Below are positions 39,501 to 54,500 of a DNA stretch of 64,000 nucleotides, one piece after another (position 1 is the stretch's first letter; every line of letters begins with the position of its first letter). The notes below the pieces were generated by a model. That model did no database searches. It saw nothing but the letters and a program-made list of their open reading frames with translations, and was not told where the DNA came from. The DNA comes from Rhinopomastus cyanomelas (lineage: Eukaryota > Chordata > Aves > Bucerotiformes > Rhinopomastidae), in NCBI GenBank assembly GCA_013400115.1, contig VXBP01002785.1, positions 1 through 64,000 of the forward strand, written 5' to 3'. The position numbers and the translations under genes are program-made.

Positions 39501-42500
39501 TTGCCCAGATGCCAGACTCTACACTTACCCTTGTTATACTTCATTACATTTCTCCCTGCCCAGCTCTCCAGTCTGTCCAGGTCCTGCTGAATGGCAGCAC
39601 AGACTGCTGGGTTTGTCAGCAACACCACCCAGCTCTGTGTCACCAGCAAACTTGCTGACAGTGCACCCTAATTCCTCATCCAAGTCATCAGTGAATAGAC
39701 AATAGAACTGGTTCCAGTACTGACCCTTGAGGGACTCCTCGAGATACAGGACTCCAGCTAGACTCTGTCCCATTGACCACGACTGTCAGGCTTCTATCCT
39801 GGAGCCAGTTCACGATCCACCTCANACATAAGGGAGCTGTCCTTCTTCCTTCATCATCTTCGTTGCCTTATGCTGGACACTCTCCAGTAGCTTTGCATGC
39901 TTCTTGAACTGAGGGGTCCAGAACTGGACACAATACTCCAGATGTGGTCTCACCAGGGCAGAGTAGAGGGGGAGAAGAACCTCTCTCTTGATTTGCTAAC
40001 CACCCCCCTTCTGATCCACCCCAGGATGCTGTTGGCCTTCTTTGGCCACAAGAGTACATTGCTGGCTCATGGTCAACCTGCTGGCCACCAGGACCCCCAG
40101 GTCCCTTTCTCCTACACTACTCTCCAANTGAAGTAAAGATAGGATAGCATCATTATTTCTTACTTCTGAAAGGCTAAATGAACATTTATGGACGTTTTCT
40201 TACCTCATCCATGATTTTAGCATTATTTAAAGCTAAGACCATGTTCATGGAATCCATGGGAACAGAATACTTCAACTTGTCTGGATGCTGGCGATACTTC
40301 TTCTCACTAACAATCTCCATCGCTTTTTTGTTCTTCTCAGCTTCCAGGGAGCCCAGTGGCATCCAGCCAACCCCCTTCATAGTTTCATCGTATTCTGCTT
40401 TGTATTGATTCTGTGGGCAGGAAAAAAAGGAAATCATCAAGCAAGTTTCCTTTAGCTTCTTTCCTCTTCTTCTGGAGGGTGTCTTCTTGGATGGACAAGA
40501 TAAAACTATTAATGGAAAGCAGATCTTTGCCTGTGTTGGTGAAGACACAAATACTGCTCCTGAAAAGCCTGATGAGACATGAAAGCAGCATAAAACCATT
40601 TTGGTTTATGCATTAAACTAGTTCTTTCTGAGCCCAAATTCTTTAGCAATAGGTAGAATTTAGTATTTCAGAAGTAAATCAGAAGAATACAACGGCTACC
40701 ATTGATGAAGGTCTCCATTTACTTCATTTCAGCGTACAATTGAGCTAATTTCACTAGGACCACTGATCTTACAGGACAATGAGCTAAGTACCACTGCTTT
40801 CACAATCCAAAGGTTGAAGAATCTTGCACTTACATCGCTTTGTAACTGCATCATGTTTTTGGCTAATTCAAGGCTCATGGCATCAGGCAAAACATTGTAG
40901 GTGTGGATCAAGTTCTTGTAGTTTGCGTTTGTAGCCACTTCCTGAGCTTTCTTGGCCGCTACTACACTGAACATGTCAACTGGAGTGTGGAAATTAGTTT
41001 TTGCCTTCTCGTAGTCCTTTTTGTATTCACGATCCGACTGCATCTTAGCCACTTGCATGAAGTGCACCAGCTTGGGGTCGTCTTCCAGGCTGCGGAACCC
41101 AATGTGCTTCCCTTTCGCTTTCTCGTAGGCCAGTTTGTATTTATACTGTCGACAGGAGACAGGAAGAAGAGCAAAAAGTCAAATCAAGACAAAATTATCC
41201 TATCAAGCTCGGTTTTACTTCTGAAAAAAAAAATTATTTGCTTTTCATCACAAGACTTTTAGCTTAGTCAAACAGTTGGTCTTACAACTAGCCCACTGAA
41301 CATCGGGCGGGTGAAGCTCAGGATCTTGCTGAACAAATTGCAAGACAGCAAAATTCAGTCTTGTCCTACTGGAGAGCAAGAACGGAATTGAAACGTGGAC
41401 AACTCAAGAGGCTTAAAAATGGTATTTGTGTACAACTGAGTGCTCTGAAAGCATTCTGCCTTTGTAGCTACTCTGAGCAGACTCACACAACAAAACTTAC
41501 GTCGCTTGCAATGTCTCTGGAGGCTTTGGCTGCTTTTATTGGAATGGCATCAGGCTGCAGGTCATAGCCTTTCTTCTTGTCTTCCTCCCAGGCAGCTTTG
41601 TAAAGTTTCTATTATAAAATGTAAAAGACAGCTGGTATTACGAAGGCAGAAGTGCTCTCTGTATTGAATATTGTCCAAAAATACATCAAAATGACACCAG
41701 TTTCTGGTCAGAGCAAGGTAACTCACATCACTCATTGTGATCTGGTTCACTCTAGACTGCAGGATTTCAGGAGTATCTGGCATGACGTGGATGGTGGTCT
41801 TCTCTTTGTTCCATTTATCAGTGTAGAGCCTCTGCAGATAAAGAAGTGATATTCTAGCACTGGAAAGACGATGCACTCCAAAAACAAGAGCTTGCTTTTG
41901 CTCCCCTTATTTGCACCAAAGAATATTTTACGGTAAAGTTCCATAAGTACCACATTTAACCTTCACAAATAGAACTGCAAGACTAAGTTCCTCCTCTTCC
42001 TTTAGTACTTGGAGAAATTTGCCAACTGTGTTCTGATAATAACTACTCAAACTCAGAATGTGGAGCTTTTTTTTAATGCAAAGAATCAACAGGGTTTTTT
42101 TGGCACACCCTCCTTCCAAGCAGATGTGGAATTAGGGTCAGGGGTGATAACTAGGGGTGAATTTAAAGGAAAGTTGTACAAAACTGACAGAATTTCAGGG
42201 TTTTTTTTCAGCTCTGTCTCATTATTGCTGTAGAAAAAGAGTAAAGGTTACAAAATCTGGAAAAGATTTGGAGATGTCTGGAGATGACATCGTTAATCAT
42301 ATACACGGAAGAGAAGCTGTTAAGAAGGACACAGAGCTCGTGGTAGGTGTCCATCCAGAGGAGAGCCACTCAAATGATCAGAGGGCTCGAGCATCTCCCC
42401 TCTGAGGACAGGCTGAGCAAGTTGGGGTTGTTCAGCCTGAAGAAAAGGAAGCTCCCAGATGACCTTCATGCAGCATTCCAGTCTCTGAAAGGGGCTACAA

Positions 42501-45500
42501 GAAAGCTGAAGGGGGCCTTTTGACACAGGTGGTAGCGAGAGAACAAGGGGAAAGAGTTCCAGACGTTAAGAGGGGAGATTGAGGTTGGACATGAGGAGCA
42601 AATTCTTTGCTGTGAGGGTGTTGAGATTCTGGAACAGGTTGCCCAAGGCAGTTGTAGCTGCCTCATCCCTAGCAGTGTTGAAGGCCAGGTTGGCTGGGGC
42701 CCTGAGTAACCTTCTCTAGCAAAGGTGACCCTGCCCGTGCTGGGGAGCTGGAACCAGATGATCTCTAAGATCCCTTCCAACACCAGCCATTCTGTGATTT
42801 TATGATAATAAACAAAAAATTAAACTACTTCCGTTAATAACAGAGTCAGAGGACTCCATCACCCTGCAGGGCCCAGGTTTAAGCCAGGAAACCACACCAC
42901 ACATTCAAAATTGCAATGACTTTGGTGGGAATGGATCTATCCCATGATTAGACTACACAAAGACACAATTTTTGGCTCAATCATCATCACCCAAAACAAA
43001 TTCTCACCTTGTTCATGGTCTGGGCATTTTGTTTAGCGAGTACTTGTTCCATCGCATCCATTGGGATGGAGAACTTCAGCTTGTCAGGGTGCTGGCGATA
43101 CTTCTTCTCACTGAGAATCTCTGTAGCTTTCTTGGCCTTTTCCACATCCAGTGACTGAATGGGGATCCAGCCAACTCCTTTCAACCAGTTGTTAAAGTCT
43201 GCTTTGTACGTATTCTTTTAAAAATACAATGGAAAAGCATATTGAGACATTTTTTATCCTTAAAAATACATTTTTTAGCCTTAAAAGTTCAACTTCTACC
43301 TAAAAATTAATTATCTATGCTTAAAAGTTCAATTTTTAGCATTAAAAATTTATTTTTTATATTCAAAGATCATGATTGTCCTTAAAAATTCAATTTTATC
43401 CTGAAAAGTTCATTTCTTATCTTTATTTTTCTCTCAAAAGTTCATTTTTTAGCCTTAAAAAGTCTTTTTTTCTACTTAAAATATCACAGTTGTCCTTAAA
43501 ATTTCCATTTTTATGCTAAAAATTCATTTTTAGCCGTAGAAGTTCAATATTTGTAAATAAATGTCTTTTATTTAGCCTTAAAAACTAATTTTTTAACTCG
43601 GAGTATCATGGTTGTCCATAAAAGTTTTATTTTTATCATTAGAAGTTTATTTTCAGCCTTAAAAGTTCATGGTTTTGCCTTCAAAATTCAATTTTAAGCC
43701 GTAAAAATTCTTTTTTTTTGACTGAAAAGATCACACTTGTCCATAACTGTTGGACTTTTAGACTTAAAACTTCATTTTTTGGCATTAAAAGTTCATTTTT
43801 TAGCCTTATAAATACAATTTTTAGCCTTAAAGTTTCCATTTTTAGCCTTAAAAGGTCACCAGTGTAAGACAGTTATCAGGAGAACGAAGAGAAAGACCTG
43901 ATCATTCGTTACTTACATCACTCTGAATCTGCATCGCGTTTTTGGACAGCTCCAGATTCACAGCGTCAGGCAGGAGCGTGTAGTTGTGGATGAGCTGCTT
44001 ATAGCCAGAGTTGGTAACAGCCTCCTGGGCTTTCTTGGCTGCTGTCACGCTGAACATATCCAGAGGAGTGTGATATTTGGTCTTGGAGACTTCATAATCC
44101 TTCTTGTACTCCCTGTCCGATTGAATCTTGGCCACGTTCATGTAATGAACGAGTTTAGGGTCGTCCTGCAGGCTGCGGTACCCAACCTGTTTGCCTTTAT
44201 CTTTCTCATAGGACTCCTTGTACTTGTACTAGAGAGAAAGGAAGAAGAAGCCTTACACACCTTGGAAAGATGAAAATTGCTTGGGATCATTTGAGACACA
44301 ATATTTTCACCTTCTATAAACTAAACAAAATCTCCGTCAGACTGCGCAGGACTATTTAGGTCTAAACACATTAACGTAATTAAGGCCACAGCTTAGGTAA
44401 ATGACATGAAAGAAAGGTTCAAATAAGCTGGTGAACACAGGAAGCTCCAAGCAGAGAGCTCTGAAGCGGTAGACGCTGACACCCCACCTGATGTAAACTG
44501 TACTCACGTCGCTGGCAATATTCCGTGACGCTTTAGCAGCAATTATGGGAATGGCGTCTGGTTTCAGGTCATACCCTTTGGCAATAGTTTTTTTCCAGTC
44601 TGCTTTGTAGTTAGCCTTAGGACAAATGAAAAAAGGGGTGTGAGTTCACAATGCTACACGTGGGAATTTCAACAGAGCTGTTCAAACCATCATATTTCTA
44701 GTTTTTTTAAAAATAAAACACTTTAGTCTGTGCAATCACAAGGGAAAATGTTAACTCTTATATAAACTACAGTTGGGATAAGTGAATCTGCTACAAAGAG
44801 TCTTTCAGGACAATCAGTTTAATTAATGTAGATAAATCATTAACTCCATAGGTGTCTGGTTTTTTCCCAATTTTTATGCAGAACAACATTATCAGCAACA
44901 TTTTTGCTCTTGCTTAAGCAAATTCCCTTTTTATTTTTCCCTTTTAATTTCTTCAGAATCAGGTCTTGCGGTCTTGAGGGAATGAAGGAAGTGGTCTGGC
45001 TGATTTGTGTTAGTGTCTGGATGGGCTAGTAGAATGTCAAGATTACTGAATGAGTTTCAGACACTATGTGAAAGCTGACAAGACTGAAAAAGCCACCAAA
45101 ATTTACTATGGTGAAGGGAATAAATTGGATACGATCAGCAGAGGGAGACCTGTGTGGTGTTGGATCGATGCAAGAAGTGGTGGGAAAAAGGCAGAGATGT
45201 TTCTGTCTGCTCTGTTAACCTAGTTGGTAACCAGGTTCTTAATGGTTTCTACTGAAGGTCCACTTCCAACAGAATGAGAGGGAATTGCTGTACCAGGGGA
45301 GGTTTAGGTTGCATATTAGAAACAATTTCTTCCTCAAAGGGGTTATTATTGGAACAGGCTGTCCAGGGCAGTGGTAGAGTCTCCAACCCTGAAGAGATTT
45401 CAAATACATATAGGGAGATATGGGTTAGTGGTGACCTGGCAGTTCTTGGTCAATGGTTGGACTTGGTGATGTTACAGGTCTCTTCTAATCAAAAAAAATC

Positions 45501-48500
45501 TGTGACTCAAAGAGGTTGTGCATTTCTATATTTGACATCATAGCATGAAGCAGTGGAAGTTATTTCTTCTATTACATGAATAATAAATAAAGATAATATT
45601 GACCAAAGTAGGGGTCCTATACTCACATCGCTCAGATTATAGGCGTTGACCCTTGCTTGAATAAACTGAGGAACATCAGGATCCAGGGTGTATTTGTGTT
45701 TCACTTTCTCACCTTCTTTCTTATAAGTTATCTGCAAGGAAAAAGAAACAATCAAGTTACTGAGATGAAGATATCAAGATAACGAGATATCAAGATCAAG
45801 ACATCAAGACTAAAACCAGCAGTGTTAACAGAGACAAAGCAGCAATGCTGAATTCTTACCCATTAATTACCAATCACAATTTCACCAATTTCAATTTTAG
45901 TGCTATTTTAAAATATTGCATTAATCAATATTAACAGTTTTAAATAATTAATATTCTTGTTACCATTTAAATGTTGTATTTTATTAAGAGATAGAATATC
46001 ACTAACATAAATCTTGAATATGGTAAACCATTAAACCACTGTGTCACATTAAGAGTGAAAAACTCACATCACTCAGTTGTTTGGTGTTCTGCTGGGCTAA
46101 AACCATTGGGATCGAATCCTGTACACTGGTAAATTTGATGGTGTGTGGCTGCTGCCGGTATTTCTTTTCGTTTAAGGCTTCTCCAGCCTTTTTAGCTTTT
46201 TCGACATCCAGAGAACCAAGAGGACTCCATCCGATACCCTTGAACCAGCTGTTATAGTCTTGTTTGTATGTGTTCTGGAGGACAGAAAGCCAACATCAAG
46301 GGTTTCCTATAGAACTGTAATAATTTAGTTTCAAATAATAATCACATACTCTAGCGAGTGTGAGCCTACTTACTTGGGATAAATAACCTACATTTCCTGT
46401 CCTACAGCAGAGAATGTCCCCATACCTGGAGCCATTCAAGGTCAGGCTGGATGGGGTTCTGGGCAATATGGTCTGGTGAGCGATGTCCTTGCCTGTATTA
46501 TTGGACTAGATGGCCTTTGGAAGTCCCTTCCAACCCTATGAATGAGTCTATAATGCTATGAAGTTTAGAAATCCTTGGGAGATGTTTTTGTTTTGTTTCT
46601 CTGTGATTTCATCAGAAAGAAATGAGGTTTTGATTTATGATTGATTTCTTATAAACTGGGACAGCCCTTCAGTATTTACTAACTTCTCTTTCACTCCACA
46701 TGAAAAATTTCACCAGCTTTCAATTCTTAGTGACTTCTAAACTTAACATGGATTCATGAAACAGCCTCAAGTTGCCCCAGGGGAAGTTGGGGTTGGCCCT
46801 GAGGAGAAACAGGCTACCCAGGGGAGGGGGTGGAATCACAGGGTGGTGGAGATCTGGAGCACAGGACAGGGATTAGCACTGGCCTTGTTAGTGGAAAACT
46901 TCCATGCAATTGTTGAAACACTTACATCACTCTGGATTTCCATCATGTTCTTTGCAAGCTCGACACTCATGGCATCTGGCAGGTAGGTGTAGTGATGGAT
47001 CAGGTTTTTGTAGTGGGCATTAGAAGCCACATCCTGGGAGTGTTTAGCAGCCTGGATGCTGTACATGTCTGCAGGTGTATGGAAGTTCGTCTTGCTCTTC
47101 TCATAGTCTTTCTTGTACTCGCGATCGGATTGAATCTTCGCTACGTTCATGTAGTGGACAAGCTTAGGGTCATCTTGGAGGCTTCGGAAACCAACTTGTT
47201 TTCCTTTTGCCTTTTCATACGCTTCTTTATATTTATACTGGAACCAGAGGAAACAGATGGGTTGTACTGTGGCACAGCTCGTGGTGTCCACAGTAAGGCA
47301 AAAGAAAATGAAGAAAAAGAAAAAGGAAACCAGAAAAAGGAAAGGGGGAAGGAAAGAGGTGGGGGGGAAAGCAACTGAGAAAGCTCAGAAAGACAAATCC
47401 TCCTAAACGGCACAACCAGTGACTGTAGCTATGTGACCTCAGGTTGCTCCACTGCCTAAGCCTGTACCCAACAGGTTACACACTACCACAACACTTACCT
47501 TGTGAGAAAGGGAAAACATTGCTTAAGAGTTCCTGTGTATAAAGGTGTGTGAAAAATGTGAGACTATTGGAAACCATCCTTGCTGGGCATCACAAAGCAA
47601 CAGCAAACCAATGAGTACAACTGGACAAGTTGTATGGAACCATTGGGATGTATCCCACCTTACACCATTTGTACTATATGGTCCTCATGCGCAGTATAAG
47701 CCATACTCCACTGTATAAACCAAAGCACCCTCAGCAAATACTGTCTACTGGTCTGTGAGTAGGTGCTAGAGTTGTGTGGAAATATGTCACAGAATGACTA
47801 CAAAAACCTCCTGATTTCATTTCTCCCCATGAAAAATGGGTTAAGAAACACAGAGCAACAGCATGTTTAAAGCCAACAAGATGAGCACAAAGGAAGTTCT
47901 ACACAAACTAAACCCTTGGGAAAGGCTCTGCACATTAACTAAACCCTCGTAAATTGAATGGTTCCTTTCGGAAGGTTCTACTCACGTCGCTGGCTGCCTG
48001 CCTAGCAGCCTTGGCAGCTCGGATAGGAATGGCATCAACTTTTAGATCGTAGCCTTTTGATTTTAATTCTTCCAGTCCTGCTTTGTAAAAGTTCTAGAAG
48101 AAAAGGTGAATTTTGAGTGAACGGAAACTTGATGCCATCAGGTGAGTCAAGAGCTCTGGGTTCAAACTATACCTACATCACTAATGTTGTAGGCATTCAC
48201 TTTGGCTTGGATAAACTGGGGCACGTCTGGAGGGAGGTGGTACTTGTGAATAATTTCTTCTCCTTTGGATTTATAGGCTATCTGCAAAGAGAAATAAAGA
48301 AAGAGATTGGTTATAGATGAATAAATAACATGTAATCGTGCTGAGCACCACAAGCTGGAAGATCTCACAGTAGAAAAAGAAGAGATTAAACTCTTGTCTC
48401 TGCATCAGTCTCTACCCTCCAGATGCCCAAAACCAGATAAGAAGTTTTAGCACCTACAGACACCCACCAGCTAAGTCTCATAGTGGGTGACTCTGTCAAA

Positions 48501-51500
48501 GAGAACCTCAGTGTCCACTCTCTGACTTGACTGGGAGCCATGAGAAGTAGCTGCCATCTGGCAGCTAAGGTCTGAGTAATTTTCTGTCCCATTTTACCAG
48601 TGGGAGCAAAGGCCAGAAATAGATTAATAATGCAGATCACCTTGAGGTTATGAGGTTGGCGCTGTCACAAGGGTTTGGGGTTTATGACAACACTATCTCT
48701 TTATTCCTGAAGAGCAAAGATGTAAGTGGTGGAGAAGCCAAAGTAGAGAGGAGTGCTGGTGGATCTCATACTGGCAGACAAAGGAGTACTGTGCTGGGGA
48801 TGTGAAAGTTGGGGGCAGCCTTAGCTGCAGTGACCACAAGATGGTTGAATTTAGGATCCTGCATGGAAGAAGCAGGGGTCATGTGTTGAAGGTGGGAAAC
48901 AGCAGATTGAGGCTGGACAGGAGGAAAAAGGTCTGGAATCTGAGGGTGGGGGATCCCCAGACAGGCTGCCCAAATTGGGGATGGAGGCCCCATCCCTGGA
49001 GCCATTCAAGGTCAGACTGGATGGGTCTCTGGGCAACCTGGTCTGGTGAGTGCTGGCCCTGCTTGTTGTAGGATGCCCTTTGGAAGTCCCTTCCAACTCA
49101 ACACGTTCTATGATTCTATGATTAGAACCCTGGACTTTCTAGGAGCTGGCTTTGGCCTCCTCAAAGAGCTGCTTGGAAGAATCTCATGGGTTAGGGATCT
49201 AGAAGGTAGGGGAACATAAGATAACTCATTAACATTCACACATTGCTTCCTCCAAACTCAAGATCCCTGTGAGTAAGATGCCAAGAGAAGGAGTGTACTT
49301 ACATCACTCAGCTGTTTGGTGTTGATCTCTGCTTGCTTCTGGACTGGAGAGTCAGTCACTTGAGTGAATTTGGTTTGGTCAGGGTGCTTTTTGTAGGTGT
49401 GCTGGAGGAAGAGAATGAAAATAGTTGCGGAAAAAGCCTTATAAGGATTTTATAAGCCACCACAATGCAGCATTTTTACAGAAGGTTTTTTCTCCTTCAC
49501 TAATGTCAACCTCCACATATCACTCCTATAGATATTGGGCTTGATTGGTTGGACCCGATGTTCTTAAAGGTCTTTTCCAGCCTAAGTGCTTCTATGATTA
49601 CTTGGGGTATTTAGCAGTTAAGGCACACGTGCACTATCACGCACAACAGTTCTCACGTTACTTACTATTAAATGTAATCAAAGAGCAAATGAGTTTTTAG
49701 GAGCATTTTAAAAGTAATAATTAATTGTAAACTAAAAACATTTTGAACATTAAAATGCTTTGAATATAGAAATGTTACTACGCACAGTGGATGTTATGAT
49801 ATGGTCTCCACATTCCAATATATACATTTAAGTCTATCATACACAATATACAAATACAGGTATTTAAATTCTTCTGCAATACTGACAAAATAAATAAAAT
49901 TGAGCCATCAGTGTGCGCTGGCAGCCCAGAAAGCCAACCATGCCCTGGGCTGCAGCAAAAGAACCAGTTTCAGTCGGTCAAGGGAGGGGATTCTCCCCCT
50001 TTGCTTTGCACTGGTGAGACACCACCTAGAGTCCTGGGTGCTGAGATGCTGGAACAGGTTGCCCAAGGCAGTTGTGGCTGCCCCATCCCTGGCAGTGTTG
50101 AAGGCCAGGTTGTCTGAGGCCCTGAGTAACCTGCTCTAGTGAAGGAGTCTCTGCCTGTGCAGGAGGGTTGGAACTGGATGATCTTTAAGGTCTCTTCCAA
50201 CCCTGGCCATTCTGTGATTCTATGAAATTAGCATTGATGAAGTAACTGAAGTGCTTTAGAAGTATTAATGTATAAAATACATCGATTAAGCAGCTAAATG
50301 CTTGAGGTTTATTCTTCGGTTTTGCACTAACCCTCCAATTTTATAATTTTGAAACAACTGTGCTATATCCCTCCAGGTCACTAGATGTCACAACAGGCTC
50401 TAACATACAGAGTAATCTGGTTTGTAAAAATTCCAGTAAAGTCAAGGTGAGCAAAGTTAACAGGGACCACTCAACATTTGTAGCAGCCCCAGAAGCAGAG
50501 ACGAGTGTCTCTTTTTAAGAACCATAGTACTCACATCTTTACATTGCTCCAACTTCTTGATCGCTTCATACTCTTGAGTAATGGTCTGAGGGAAGTAGCA
50601 TTTTGTCTTCTCCTCCTCGTAATCAGCTTTGTAATTTTTCTAGGAATAAAATCCACATTTGTTAGGAACCACAGCAGAGCTTTCTGCTAAAGCAAAACAT
50701 GACAGTGAAAATGGAGCTACAGCCGTGCTTACATCACTCTTCATTGCTTCCACCTGCATGCAGTGGGTGTGATGGGGGTCCTCAAAGCTGCCCAAGTAGT
50801 GCCCCAAAATATTCTTCTGATATGCATCTTTGTATTTCACCTGGAAAAGTCAACACAAATTGATGAACATTGAATTGTTCAATGAACATTGAACAATTGA
50901 AGTGCAGTCAGGAGCATCAGAACCAAACAACCCAGACCGCTCACATCACTGAAATTCTTCAGAGCGCTGTCAATCTGGAACTTGGGTGTGTCACAGTAAT
51001 TCATGCTGTTGCCTTTCGACTGTTCGTAGGCTTCTTTGTATAATTTCTGCAAAGGAAAATAACATCAGATAAAGGAAAAGAATTCACTGCAACTTGTTCA
51101 TGTCAGTCATGACAGGAGGAAAACTGTGACATGAAAAGCTTTCCCAGAAGATCGGAAGACCAGGGGTACTTTATTCTCTATCGTTTTTAACAATTTTAAT
51201 TATCTTTTTCAGACAAAAAGGTCTGGCTGAGGTTGTTTAACCTTTTCTCAAGAGGTTTATGAATCTCCTGAGAAAAAGACCCAAACTCTGTCCGCTGAGA
51301 TGACAACAGTAAGAAAAATCAGTGAAGCTGCTGCACTGAGGTACAAGAGCGTCTAGAGAAGAGCATCAAGGCTGGAGAAAGGTCTGGAGAAGAAATCTTG
51401 TGAGGAACAGCTGAGTTAGCTGAGGCTGGTTAGTCTGGAGAAAAGGAGGCTGAAGGGAGACCTCCTCGCTTTCTGCAGCTGCCTGAAAGGAGGGTGGAGA

Positions 51501-54500
51501 GAGGTGGGGGATTGTCTCTTCTCCTAGGGAGCAAGGGACAGGACAAGAGGAAATGGTCTCAAGCTGCCCCAGGGAAAGTTGAGGTTGGCCCTGAGGAAAA
51601 ACTTCTTCCTGGAAAGGGTCTTCAGGCCTCTGAACAGACTGCCCAGGGAGGGGACTGACTCGCCATCCCTGGCTGTGTTTCCCAGTCGTGGAGATCTGGA
51701 GCTCAGGGACAGAGTTTAGCAGTGGGTTGGGTTAGTTGGGTTCATGGTCAGACTCAAGGAGTTTGGAGGGCTTCTGAAGCTGAACAATTCCATTCCATAA
51801 CAGGGCACAGATCTTGTTACTCATTGCTTATCTATACCGCTCTGGTTGGTGGCATCTCATGACAAATACTCAGAGATGCAAAGGAGAAGCCCTGTGAAGA
51901 AATGATGGGTTATTGTTCATGACTGCAAACCATGCAGTGGTACTTACTAATACTTACATCACTGAGCACATTTCCTGCAGCCTTTAACTGCCTCAGCAGT
52001 GGGTTCTCTGTGGCAGGAAGCACGTTATAATCGGCAATAGCTTTGTTTTTCTCATAGTCCTTCCTGTATTTTGCCTTGAGGAGAATGAGAAGAAAAAGGG
52101 AGAGGTTTCAAAACCAGTATTCAAAGCCAAACAGCCACTAACCTGCATCATCTGAAACTTTTCAAGAAGATTTGCCCTGATGGCAAAGGACTGTGGAAGT
52201 CACTCAAATCACAGGAATGAGTGGGTGATGTGATGAGAGATCACAAGGTACCTGTGAGCTGCTTAGTCCTCACCTCTACAGCCCTCCCAAGCATGGTAAT
52301 TTTTCAGATATCACTGGCATCTCAGAACAGTCATGTTCTGACAGTTAATGACATAAACCTGTCTTTGCTGATGCATAAACTCTTGGAGAACAGATTCCGT
52401 ATTTTGAACAAAAGAGGGGCCAAGTAAATTTTACTTCACCGGAAGAAGACTCAGCTTCACGGGATTTACTGTGGAAGATCGTACGCATGGCCAGGAGTTG
52501 CTATAAGACTTTTATATGTCTTTTACATATAGGAAAATCTTTCTGACACTTGAGAAAACAGTTTCAGCACAAACTGGCCCAACTTGGATGGTTCTATGAC
52601 TTGAGAACCCTACCTGAGCTATTCAAATGGGAACACGAGTAACACACCTTGCTGACGTTCTCTGAAACCCGCTTATTAGCTTCGTACTCTGGAGTTTCGG
52701 TCTGCATAAAGTAGATTTGGTCTTTTATGCTTTCAAAGTCCTCCTGGTATTTCCTCTGTTGGGAGCAAAGAAACAACCATGTATCAGATGCACTTGTGTG
52801 ATTAGTGAGACATTGACAGAGTCAACATCTTTCGGAACAGTTCATGGGAAGAGCTGTTCAACAGGGAAGGGAACAATAGGATGAGGGGTCATGGTTTGAA
52901 GCTGGAAAAAGGCAGAGAGAGGCTGCACAGGAGGAAAAAGGTCTTGAACCTGAGGGTGGGGGATGCCTGGAACAGGCTGCTCAGAGAGGGGGTGGAGGCC
53001 CCATCCCTGGAGGCATTCAGGGTCAGGCTGGATGGGGCTCTGCGCAACCTGGTCTGGTGAGTGATGGCCCTGCTTGTTGCAGAGGGGTTGGACTGGATGC
53101 CCTTTGGAAGTCCCTTTCAACTCATCATGTAACAGCATGTTATTTAGGAAAAAAGGACTACCTCAAACAGTGCAGGCAAAATTAATTGGTATTTCCCATG
53201 TTATCAGAAAAGGAGGGTAAAGCAGGTCATTTCCACATTTTCTGAGGAATTCCCTTACCATACTTAAATTTTCTGCGTTCATTTTTGCAACAGCCACATC
53301 ATAGCACGGAGTTTGGCTCCACTTGCCTTTGATATTGTCTTTGTAGTCCTGGTGGTAAATAATCTATAACAAAATCCAAACAAAACATTTAATCCCTGAA
53401 ATACAGTTCAGCTTTCACTTGACAGATTCAGTTTTAAAAGTCGCATTTGTAAAGTTCTTTACATCTGCCTCATAACTACTTTGTCAGTTACTGTCATAAA
53501 CACCTTAACTATGCTTTGGCTCATTGGTGAAGCCATTATTTGTTGGTATCAAAGCTGGGAGTTGTGCTACACAAACCCTTTTAATGCATGGATTGCCTGG
53601 TTTATGTGATTCTATTCAAGTACTGGTTGTTTAAAGAGACAGTTCCTGCCTGTCTAACAACAAAACATCATTTGGAGGTTTCAGTCCATGTTCCAGATGC
53701 TTTTTCAGCCACCATTGTGTTGCTTATCACAAAAAAATAGAACATCTCTGATGCCTTTTTAATTGTAACCACACTGATATGGAGCATCTATGCCCAAAAT
53801 TATCTTACAAAATCCTGTATTTAATTTCACAGACGCAGGTACAGCTTATTGTTTTCTTAATGTCAAGGAATTATGATACTGATTTTCTTGCTTTATACAT
53901 GTTGAAAAATTTTCTTGATGACCAACTACTTGCTGGAAGGTCGTAGAAAGGCAGGGGTTGGTCTGTCCTCCCTAGTGGTCAGTAATAGGATGAGGGGAAA
54001 GGGCCTTAAGCTGCACAAGGGAAGTTCAAGGTGGATGTCAGGAGGAATTTCTTTCCTGAAAGGGTTGCCAGGCACTGGAACAGCTGTTCAGGGAAGGGGT
54101 TGAGTCCCCGTCCCTGGAGGTGTTGAAAAGGAGGGTAGCTGTTACATTGGGGGACAGGTGCTGATAGGTCTGGGAAAGGGTGGACTCAAAGATCTGATCT
54201 TAAGGTCTCTTCCAGCTGAAACTGTTCTGTGATTCTATGATATAGCCTTAGAGGTATGGAAGAGTAAGATTTAAGACATTTTCAGTAAATGAAGTATGAT
54301 CTTCTTTCACCTTCCCAGTGGGTTCACGACAATGAACTACCCTTAGAGGTTTTGCAGCCCTAAGTGATGAACTGTAACTTTCTAACCATAAACAGCAGAT
54401 AATTCTCAATATAGAACAATACAATCATGTGTGTCCTCTTCACAATCAGTAAACTCTGAACAGAGTTTGAATCCTACTTCTTTCATACCAGAGCATGAGA

